From assembly GCA_015179045.1 (NCBI GenBank), contig WHUZ01000043.1:466039-530038 (forward strand): a stretch of DNA of 64,000 bases, written 5' to 3'. Every line of letters starts with the position of its first letter. Position 1 is the stretch's first letter. Shown here in pieces: positions 55,191-64,000 of the stretch. Below the pieces are notes generated by a model, which ran no database searches, had not been told where the DNA came from, and was given only the letters and a program-made list of their open reading frames with translations. The DNA is from Kalaharituber pfeilii (lineage: Eukaryota > Ascomycota > Pezizomycetes > Pezizales > Pezizaceae). The position numbers and the translations under genes are program-made.

Positions 55191-56389
55191 GAATGTTAAG
55201 GTTCAGAAGAATGTAAATATTTCATATAAAGGTATTGATAGATATAGTCAATTGTAACTCTTTATTATTATGGTATTCATTTCTGTGAAGGTTGATTTTA
55301 TATAAAATGTGATAGAAACTCTTGATATAGGTATTGTTGAGTGTTTGGCATATTCTATATTAATATATACTTTATGACAAAGATTTAGGGATATGTTGAG
55401 GTTTAGGAGTATGTGAATATTTCACAGGTCTTTTTTTTTTTAAGGGTTAGGTAGACACTAAAGTCTTTGTTTTTTTAAGAATTAGGTGGCTGCTAAGAGG
55501 GATATAACTCAGTACATTAAGATGGTTGATTGTTGCTAAGGTCATTTTTGACAGGGATTAGGTACCCGCTAAGAGAGATGTAACTCAGTACTATAATAGA
55601 TAGTTAGTTGTTACTAAAGTTGTTTTTGATAAGGGTTAGGTATTCACCAAGAGGGATATAACTCAGTACTATAATAGATAGTTAATTGTTGCCAAAGTTG
55701 TTTTTGATAAGGGTTAGGTGCCTGCTAAAAGGGATATAACTCAGTACTATAATAGATGAAGTTATTATTAAAAAAGTATTATATTATTAATTTAGCTATA
55801 GTTATAGTAATACTTTAGAATATATAATATTTTTTATAACTATAGATTTATTTTTAGACTATAAAACTATTAAATTATTTATATTAGTAATATAAATATT
55901 ATAATATAAAAGTAGCTATATATAAATATAGGCATATATAAATCTACTATAATAATATTTAATAACTGTTCTTATACTTTATTAACTATTATTATATAAT
56001 ATAAATAGATAAAAAATTACATTCATATTAGTATAAATAGAAGTTTTTCTTCTATTATTGAAAGTTTAATATAAGATAATAGTAATACTAACTTATAAAG
56101 TTACTACTAAGGATTTATACTTTAATACAATAATATCTAAGTTAAGTAATAGTTATATAAGTTCTATGATATAAGCTCTACTTAAAATCTAAATTCTGTA
56201 ATAGAATTATTAGTAGACTAACTTTGAGATTTAATTAGAATAGAAGTAATTTAGTTAAATTTAATTATATCTATAAATAATCTATAAGATATATATTAAT
56301 ATTTATTTCATTTTAATAAATATTGTTAACTATAAAGTAGGTTTGTATATTATTATAAGTATAAGAAGTTCAGCTTCGAGTCCAGTAGA
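55191..56389. other. AT-rich non-genic block
   Basis: Contains the 78-bp tandem repeat at 55444-55760; the remainder (55760-56389) is dominated by TA steps and has no gene. A related ~30-bp block (GTAAATATTTCA / GTGAATATTTCA) occurs at about 55197 and 55393. Confidence 0.6.
55444..55760 (+). repeat. Tandem repeat, about 78-bp period
   Basis: Three to four copies of a unit starting GGGTTAGGTA and containing GGGATATAACTCAGTACTA, then ATAATAGATAGTTAATTG and TTTTTGATAA. GGGTTAGG-type starts fall at 55554, 55633 and 55711. The left copies are shorter and degenerate. Confidence 0.8.
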
Positions 56390-56730
56390 TGCTAGAAGGT
56401 AGTAGTTATTATAGTTATATTGAGGTAAATATAGTAGGTTGGAATAGCTATAGAAGTATTATGATATGTTTAGTAAGGCTGAAGTTACTACAGAAGTATA
56501 TATATAGTAGACTAGAAGGGTAGCTACTTAGTAGAAAGAATATAGTAAAGTAAAGCAATTTATAAGCATATTAAGAGAATAATAGATTTAGAGTTATAAA
56601 GAAACTTAGAGAATACTACTAGTATCTTGATTCTTCTAACTATGCTATCATTAGCTAGTACTTATATAGGCTTTAGTACAGCTATATATGAGGAGTTAAT
56701 AAATAAATAATTGGTTGACAATATGGTAAT
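56390..56730. mobile_element. RIP-decayed second copy of the solo LTR, left part
   Basis: Aligns by eye with 54180-54480 of the solo LTR (shared TTTAGAGTTATA, ACTAGTATCTTGATTCTTCT, AACTATGCTATCA), with C-to-T/G-to-A changes at many positions. It is cut by the retroelement at 56731 and resumes at 62109. The left boundary is approximate. Confidence 0.7.
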
Positions 56731-58122
56731 TGTCACGGCCCGCTCCCTACAGTCTCCGTATACTAAGCCACGACCGCCGGCAAGCCACGACCGCCGGCAA
56801 GCCATGACCGCCGGCAAGCCACAACCGCCGGCAAGCCACGACCGCCGGCAAGCCACGACCGCCGGCAAGCCACGACCGCCAGCAAGCCACGACCGCCGGC
56901 AAGCTACGACCGCCGGCAAGCCACGACCGCCGGCAAGCCACGACCGCCGGCAAGCCACGACCGTCGGCAAGCCACGACCGCCGGCAAGCCACGACCGCCG
57001 GCAAGCCACGACCGCCGGCAAGCCACGACCGCCGGCAAGCCACGACCGCCGGCAAGCCACGACCGCCAGCAAGCCACGACCGCCGGCAAGCCACGACCGC
57101 CAGCAAGCCATGACCGCCGGCAAGCCACGACCGCCGGCAAGCCACGACCGCCGGCAAGCCACGACCGCCGGCAAGCTACAACCGCCGGCAAGCCATGACC
57201 GCCGGCAAGCCACGACCGCCGGCAAGCCACGACCGCCGGCAAGCCACGACCGCCGGCAAGCCACGACCGCCGGCAAGCTACGACCGCCGGCAAGCCACGA
57301 CCGCCAGCAAGCCATGACCACCAGCAAGCCATGATCGTATCCCGCCTCCCAGTATAGCCCGCCTGCCAGTATGGCCCGCCTGCCAGTATGGCCCGCCTGC
57401 CAGTATAGCCCGCCTGCCAGTATAATCCACCTGCTAGTATAGCCCGCCTGCTAGTATAGCCTGCCTGCCAGTACGACCCGCCTGCTAGTATAGTCCGCTT
57501 GCTAGTATAGCCCGCCTGCCAGTACGACCCGCCGGCTAGTATAGCCCGCCGGCTAGTATAGCCCGCCTGCTAGTATAGCCCGCCTGCCAGTACAGCCCGC
57601 CTGCTAGTATAGCCCGCTCACCAGTACAGCCTGCCTGCTAGTATCGCCGCCTGCCAGTATCGCCCGCCTGCCAGTATCGCCCGCCTGCCAGTATCGCCCG
57701 CCTGTCATGAAAACTCTGCCGTCGCTACTCTGTTCTTACTGCTGCCCTCGTCGCTGCTTCTACCTTTGTATTATGCTTCTTAGGTAATAAACCTATCATG
57801 TATATATAGGCTCTATCTTGCCCTCATGTAAATAGTTCCTTCTCTCCTTGTCTGTTGTCTTGTCTCCTTAATAGACCCATATGGTTCTTCGCAGTCTATA
57901 TGTTCTTGTTATTCTTGTCAATCCCTAGATCCAATTCAGTACTTGGTCTTCTCTGCCTTTTCACCATAGCCTGCCATCGCCGTTGAACTGGAACCGCTGA
58001 ACTGCTCCTGTCAAACCTCTCCTGTCAAGTTTGTCAGGCCTCTGCCATTCAGCGCTTGCAAAACTACTGTTACCCTGAACCGGCCGTATCCCTTAGCAGC
58101 ACCAGCTTGCCGCCGCGTGACA
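56731..58122 (+). repeat. Left LTR, 1392 bp
   Basis: Contains a 17-bp tandem array (33 units, 56768-57328), a second 17-bp array (AGTATAGCCCGCCTGCC type, about 57350-57715), and a unique 3' part with AATAAA at about 57786. It differs from the right LTR by array length and only a few substitutions outside the arrays. Confidence 0.9.
56768..57328 (+). repeat. 17-bp minisatellite in the left LTR, 33 units
   Basis: Unit CCACGACCGCCGGCAAG with occasional CCATGACC, CCAGCAAG or CTACGACC variants. Because 17 is not a multiple of three, every strand and frame is open; the translated ORFs are not genes. Confidence 0.95.
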
Positions 58123-61100
58123 CTACAACAGACCAACAATTGCTAACCGGTATGGCCAATCCTCCAGTTCATAGACTCACCTCCTAGTCCTTGTTCTATG
58201 GCACCAGTTCCTGTTCATTCTTTATTCCAAGCTCTTGATTCTACAGCCTTCATTCACAGCCTCTGCCTGCAGTCTGGAACTGCAAGCTTCTTTCCAGCCA
58301 GTTGCAGCTCTAAAACTCTCGAATTCCGGCTGGCCTAGATTCCCGAACTTCTTGAACACTCTGAACTCTCGATATTCCAGCCTCTCTAGGTTCATGAACC
58401 TTCTGAACCTTCTGAACTCTCTGAACTCTTAATTTCCGGCCTGCCCGGATCCCTGAACTCTCTGAACTTTCGAATTCCCGCCTGCTTGGATTCCTGAGTC
58501 TTCTGAATGTCCTGAACCCCCTGAACTCTTGAACTCTGGGCCTTCCGGCCTCTTGAGTCTTCTGAACTTTCTAAACTCCCTCAGAACTCTTGAACTTTGG
58601 GCCTTCCGGCCTCTTGAGTCTTTTGAACTTCTAAACTTTTTGTTCTTCCACTTCCTGTCATTACTCTGAATACCTTGTCCTGCCGTCCTGTCCAGCTATC
58701 TCGCCGTCCTATCCAGCTGTCCTGCCGTTCTTCCAGCCGTCCTGCCGTCCTGCCGTCTTGTCCAGCTTTCCTGCCGTCATGTCCAGCTGTCCCGCCATCC
58801 TGTCCAGTTGTTCCGCCGTCCTGTCCTGCTGCGCCGTCCAGCCGTCCCGCCGTCCCGTCCAGCTGTTCTATCGTCCTGTTCCACCATTCTGTCCTGCCGC
58901 CATTCTGTCCTGCCGCCATTCTGTCCTGCCGCCGTTCTGTCCTGCCGATTCTGTCCTGCTATTCTGTAGCCTTACGGTTATGCTGCATACCCTATTTCAG
59001 TCTCCTTTCCATTGTTCTTTGATAGGCTCGATATATATTATCAATACATGGTTACCTTTTGCAGCCTTAGAGCTATGCTGTAGTTTCTGTATCTGGTCCC
59101 ATTTCTCGATTTTGCTTCTTTGTTCTTTTCCTCATTTATATACCTTGACCTTATTTTCGGCCTCATTCTGCAGTATAGATCCATGACCTCAATGCATGGT
59201 CCAGTCCCTCTGAGTGCTTATTAATAGTCTTATCCTGCTCATATTGCTTCTTGTCAGTATCTTATTCCTGTCTCGTTTGTCAGCCTTTCTGCGTTGTTCC
59301 TCCACTTTCTCTCTCCCCTAGTCCTCAGCCCCACTTTCTAGTTCCATGACCTTCTATAACCTGGATTGCTCTCTCGTCCCTGTCTTGTTCCTGTCTTTAC
59401 GTCCTGTCTTGCTCCCGCTCCTCTCCTCTCCCTTATAGGTCTTATTCTTTCACCTTAATCATGATGAGGTCAGGAGACCTCTCTTGAAGGGGGGGGATGA
59501 ACACCGAGAATGCCAACATTCAGTCGGATCACAGCTTAAATTTTTACCTGAAATTTTCAGCTTCCTCTCCGCCCTTCTGGTATCCTGCTGAGACACTTTC
59601 CCGGTTCCTGCTTTGTCCTTTCCAGTTCCTGCTGTATCCTTATTAGCCTCCACTATGCCTTTGTCAGTTCCTACCATGCCTTCGCCAGTCCCTTCCACGC
59701 CTTCTCAGCGTCCCTTTAAATCCTTTCAGTACCCCTCAGGTCCTTTCAGTGTCCCTCTGGTCCTTTCAGCATCCCTTCAGTCCTTTCAGCATCTCTCCGG
59801 TCCTTTCAGTATCCCTCCGGTCCTTTCAACGTCCCTCCGGTCCTTTCAACGTCCCTCCGGTCCTTTCAACGTCCCTCCGGTCCTTTCAACGTCCCTCCGG
59901 TCCTTTCAACGTCCCTCCGGTCCTTTCAACGTCCCTCCGGTCCTTTCAACGTCCCTCCGGTCCTTTCAACGTCCCTCCGGTCCTTTCAACGTCCTCCCTC
60001 CGGTCCTTTCAACGTCCCTCCGGTCCTTTCAACGTCCTCCCTCCGGTCCTTTCAACGTCCCTCCGGTCCTTTCAACGTCCTCCCTCCGGTCCTTTCAACG
60101 TCCCTCCGGTCCTTTCAACGTCCTCCCTCCGGTCCTTTCAACGTCCCTCCGGTCCTTTCAACGTCCTCCCTCCAGTCCTCTCAACGTCCCTCCGGTCCTT
60201 TCGGCGTCCCTCTGGTCCATTCAACGTCCCTCCAGTCCTTCCAGTGCCCTCTCAGCCTCCTTCCAGTCCTCTCAGCATCCCTCCGGTCTTGCTTCACTCT
60301 ATTCTTATCAGTCCCCACCATGTCTTCATCAGTTCCGGCTGTGCCCTTGTCAGCTCTGCTATACCTTTGTCAGTCCCGTCAGCCCTGCTGTACCTTTATC
60401 AGTTACCTTCATTAGTCCCGTCAGCCCTACTATACCTTCATCAATTTCTGCCTTGCCCCCTCAGTATCCTCTCTAGCGCTCTTAGCATTTCTCGCAGCAT
60501 TTTCTGCAGTCCTCTCAGTATCCTCTGGTCCTCTCAATGCTCCCTCTGCTCCTGTTTTGCCCTGTTCTTGTCAGTCCCCACCATGTCTTCATTAGTTCCT
60601 GCTGTGTCCCCGCCATGTCCCCTCAGTATCCTCTCTAGCTTCAGCTCTTGCAGCATCCTCTCTGGTCCTCTCTGGTCCTCTCAATGTCCTCTCAATGTGC
60701 TCTCCAGTCCTTTAAGCATCCTCTTCGGTTTCCTGAAGTATCTGCTCAGGTTTCTTCAGCATTCTTCCAGGTCCTCTCTGTGTTTTCCAAGGTTCTCTCA
60801 GAGTCCTTTCTGGCTCCTTTTCGGTTCCCTCAAGCATCTGCTCAGGTTCCTTCAGTGTTCCCTCAGGCTCTCTCAGTGTTCTTTACGGTCCTCTCAGAGT
60901 CCTTTCTAGTCTTCTCAGCGTCCTGTCTAGTCCTCTTAGCATCCTCTCTAGGCCTTACCATGTCCTCGTCAGTCTCCGCTTTATTCTCAATTTCTGTTGC
61001 ATGTTACTGCCTTGCAAGAACTCAGTTTCTGCTGTTGCCCATTGAGCTTTTGTTTCTGTCTCGCCTGTTGAACTCGGGAAGGTGTAAGGCCTTATCTGAC

Positions 61101-61174
61101 TCGGAGCTACTCATAAGTTTATGCTACAACTGGCACTAAGCCTCACAGGGGTTCGGCACCTAGGAGGAGGATAA
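58123..61174 (+). repeat. Retroelement interior: successive tandem-repeat arrays
   Basis: After a short unique leader: CTGAACTCTCGAATTCCGG-type repeats (about 58310-58640), TGCCGTCCTGTCCAGCTGTC-type repeats (about 58676-58955), a largely unique part (58960-59690), a 20-bp array GGTCCTTTCAACGTCCCTCC with 23-bp variants (about 59719-60290), and a degenerate CCTCTCAGTATCCTCT-type array to about 60960. Long frames (287 and 386 codons) in two registers arise from the repeats. Confidence 0.85.
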
Positions 61175-62108
61175 TGTCACGGCCCGCTCCCTACAGTCTC
61201 CGTACACTAAGCCACGACCGCCGGCAAGCCACGACCGCCGGCAAGCCACGACCGCCGACAAGCCACGACCGCCAGCAAGCCATGACCACCAGCAAGCCAT
61301 GATCGTATCCCGCCTCCCAGTATAGCCCGCCTGCCAGTATGGCCCGCCTGCCAGTATGGCCCGCCTGCCAGTATAGCCCGCCTGCCAGTATAATCCACCT
61401 GCTAGTATAGCCCGCCTGCTAGTATAGCCTGCCTGCCAGTACGACCCGCCTGCTAGTATAGTCCGCTTGCTAGTATAGCCCGCCTGCCAGTACGACCCGC
61501 CGGCTAGTATAGCCCGCCGGCTAGTATAGCCCGCCGGCTAGTATAGCCCGCCTGCTAGTATAGCCCGCCTGCCAGTACAGCCCGCCTGCTAGTATAGCCC
61601 GCTCACCAGTACAGCCTGCCTGCTAGTATCGCCGCCTGCCAGTATCGCCCGCCTGCCAGTATCGCCCGCCTGCCAGTATCGCCCGCCTGTCATGAAAACT
61701 CTGCCGTCGCTACTCTGTTCTTACTGCTGCCCTCGTCGCTGCTTCTACCTTTGTATTATGCTTCTTAGGTAATAAACCTATCATGTATATATAGGCTCTA
61801 TCTTGCCCTCATGTAAATAGTTCCTTCTCTCCTTGTCTGTTGTCTTGTCTCCTTAATAGACCCATATGGTTCTTCGCAGTCTATATGTTCTTGTTATTCT
61901 TGTCAATCCCTAGATTCAATTCAGTACTTGGTCTTCTCTGCCTTTTCACCATAGCCTGCCATCGCCGTTGAACTGGAACCGCTGAACTGCTCCTGTCAAA
62001 CCTCTCCTGTCAAGTTTGTCCAGGCCTCTGCCATTCAGCGCTTGCAAAACTACTGTTACCCTGAACCGGCCGTATTCCTTAGCAGCACCAGCTTGCCGCC
62101 ACATGACA
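61175..62108 (+). repeat. Right LTR, 934 bp
   Basis: Same sequence as the left LTR, but with only 5 full units of the first 17-bp array and one extra unit in the second array. Outside the arrays I see single changes such as ATCC/ATTC near 61914, a one-C insertion near 62021, and CGCG/CACA near 62100. Confidence 0.9.
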
Positions 62109-64000
62109 GTAATTTCTTATTAATGCTAATACTTATAGTAATAGACATATATAATAAAAATATATAAAAATAATATAAGATAAAGATAATAAATATAGTA
62201 ATATATATATATATATTAATGAAGTTTTTATAAATCAAGTATATGTATTAAGCTATATTTTAAACTTATGATATACTCTTCTATAGTACTTTTTTATCTA
62301 AATAATATAAGAATTAATAGCTAAGACTAACAGGTAATTAATTTAATCAATTAGTATTAGTTTTATATTTAATTATAGGATAAGTATTTTTTCTTTAGTA
62401 AATAAGTCTTTACTTGTAGCTATGATAGCTAATAGTAGTAGAACTCTTACTTTTTATTATAGTAGTAAGTAAGTTTCTACTTTAACTATATTATTATCTT
62501 CTTAGTTAGGGTACTTATTTTAAGTAACAATTACTAATAGAAAACTAAACTAATTAGGATTATAGATTTCATACTTTAGCTATTAGTATACCTTATATAT
62601 GAAGTAATATATAAGCTAAACTATAGTTACTTATAGCTTATAGTAAGACTAGTATATCTTTTACTTATTATTAGTAAGCTATTAAAAATCTTTTTAAAGA
62701 CTATTATAGGCATAATTATTCTTATGCTATAATACTATCCTATTTAAGTATTATTAAAAGATACTACTAACTATAAAATCTACTAATCAGAAGTTTAGCT
62801 AATTTGATATTAGTCAGGTTTGTAGTAATAAAACTTCTTTAGTTAAGAAGTAAGTAACTACTAAGATTAGTAATCCTAGTTACTAACTCTTTTAGCAGCT
62901 CCTATTATACTATTTATTATATAATAACCTTTACTTATTTTGTAATATTATTAGTTTTTATATAAGAATCAGAATTATAATAGTATTTTTAGATAGAGAC
63001 TTATATTAGAGATTTCAAGTTCTTGTATTTATTATTCTAGAATTTATTATAAGAGTTAGTCTAAAAGAAAGATAATTACTTAATATTTTTCAAAATCTAC
63101 TAAACTTGATCTCTAGAATCTATTCAAGCTGAATTTATTAATAGCCTTAAAAAACTAAATTTTATATAAATAGAAGTTTGACCTACTAAAGTTAAAAGAG
63201 TAAGAACCTAGAACTCAACTCTAATAAATATAAAGCTTTTTTACTATCTTAATTACTTTATCTTTTATGATTTATATTTAATTATATTTTATATTATACT
63301 TAGTTATTTAGTAATAGCTTACTCCTAATATACTCTATAAAAACTATATTTATTAAGTCTTATTTTATTACAACCTTACAAATAGTATTTGTATTAATTC
63401 AAGTTAGTACAAGTTAGTTTTTCAGTATAAGTTTTTACTTTAGACTAATACTAATTTACTTCAATAAGTTAGTTTTTTTTTTTAAAAAAACTTATTTGAT
63501 AAGTTAAAAATAGAGCTAAAAAACTAACTTGGATAAGAATTATTTATATGGTGAAATATAAAATTTTCAACTTATATTTATTTCAACTTATCAGTCTAAG
63601 TTTTTTAATATAAAAAAAAACCAACTTACTAACTAAGTTAGTTTTTTTTTTTAGAAAAAAAATCTAACTTATACTAAAAAATCAATAAGTTAAATCAATA
63701 AGTACTTATAATTGATACAAATACTACTTATAAATAATTAATAATAGTATTATATAACTTACTTAAGATCTTTAAACTATTAACTGTTAGAAACAAACTA
63801 GTTTTTTAGAGAACTAAAGATAAAATAGTTTTGAATCTAGTATAAAAGAAGTACAATCCATTCTCATTACTACTCTAAAACTAGGACTCTAACTCTAAGC
63901 AAAGTTGCAGTTCTAGCAACTATATATTAAAGATACTTAAAAACTAAATTAGATTCAAATCTATTAAAGCTATATAGATTAATAGATTCTATAAAGATAA
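62109..64000. other. AT-rich decayed block, includes right part of the split LTR copy
   Basis: 62114-62345 continues the decayed LTR copy (TTATTAATGCTAATACT, AGTACTTTTTTATCTA). The remainder is extremely A/T-rich with many TA steps and T/A runs (for example around 63470-63660) and shows no gene. Consistent with heavily RIP-mutated repeats. Confidence 0.7.

Larger units (their letters stand above)
56731..62108. mobile_element. Non-autonomous LTR retrotransposon (LARD-like), nested
   Basis: Complete element flanked by 5-bp duplications GTAAT (56726-56730 and 62109-62113). Both LTRs start TGTCACGGCCCGCTCCC and end TGACA. A purine-rich tract (CTAGGAGGAGGATAA) directly precedes the right LTR, which sets the + orientation. 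The 3.05-kb interior has no gag, protease, RT, RNase H or integrase motif that I can see; it is mostly tandem pyrimidine-rich repeats. It must depend on another element for mobility. It is GC-rich and undecayed, although it sits inside AT-rich decayed sequence. Confidence 0.9.

Noticed and set aside
56662..57334. ORFs of 140-220 codons on both strands over the 17-bp array.
   Set aside because: Open in several frames on both strands because the unit lacks stops; this is satellite, not coding.
59613..60909. Two overlapping ORFs of 287 and 386 codons that might be a retroelement gag.
   Set aside because: Pure Ser/Pro/Phe repeat arising from a 20-bp array, with no zinc knuckle, protease or other gag feature.
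54143..62345. The solo LTR and its decayed relative as the two LTRs of one large element.
   Set aside because: The left copy has its own 5-bp duplication on both sides, so it is a complete solo LTR. The sequence between the copies is satellite and AT-rich DNA, not a retroelement interior.

Overview
The window reads as nuclear DNA of a filamentous ascomycete (Pezizomycotina). Its genes are split by short introns (about 45 to 110 nt) with CTAAC/CTGAC-type branch points. The gene set is fungal: PRP24, MRC1, SPT6, STE7-type MAPKK, APM3, RPC1 and ILV5. AT-rich blocks in the last 12 kb carry CpA-to-TpA decay typical of repeat-induced point mutation (RIP). I cannot name the species; an early-diverging Pezizomycotina is only a guess.

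Region 1 (1-46.2 kb) is mostly a housekeeping gene neighbourhood. In order it holds: a 5'-truncated PRP24/SART3-type splicing factor (+), an unrecognised nuclear-looking protein (+), a non-autonomous Tc1/mariner-like element, MRC1/Claspin (-), SPT6 (-), a STE7/FUZ7-type MAPKK (+), a small DMAC1-like mitochondrial membrane protein (-) divergent from APM3 (+), a HAD hydrolase (+), a secreted six-cysteine protein (+), RPC1, the Pol III largest subunit (-), a 7.5-kb gene-poor interval with one hypothetical gene and one transposase-like fragment, ILV5 (+), and a PLP-dependent threonine dehydratase/serine racemase (+). No operon-like logic is expected. The themes are DNA replication checkpoint, transcription and splicing, signalling, and amino-acid metabolism.

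Four conserved reading frames (SPT6 twice, MRC1, and the PLP enzyme) each break by what looks like one missing base in a short homopolymer. The flanking frames stay conserved and open, so I read these as probable consensus errors rather than pseudogenes.

Region 2 (47.1-64 kb) is a repeat island. Its core is a degenerate satellite (unit about 57 bp) that runs forward from 47.1 to 49.9 kb and inverted from 50.2 to 51.3 kb, forming a kilobase-scale imperfect palindrome with a 12-bp minisatellite. Three insertions sit in the left arm: a SINE/LINE-tail-like piece with a 10-bp target duplication and two hAT-like MITEs with 8-bp duplications. For all three, the right arm keeps the matching unoccupied site.

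Beyond 51.8 kb the same repeats continue inverted but RIP-decayed. They are punctuated by a 633-bp solo LTR with a 5-bp target duplication, and by a decayed second copy of that LTR. The second copy is split by a GC-rich, young, non-autonomous 5.4-kb LTR retroelement (56731-62108) that has no gag/pol and is full of tandem repeats. The two LTRs of this element differ mainly in the number of 17-bp repeats (33 versus 5).
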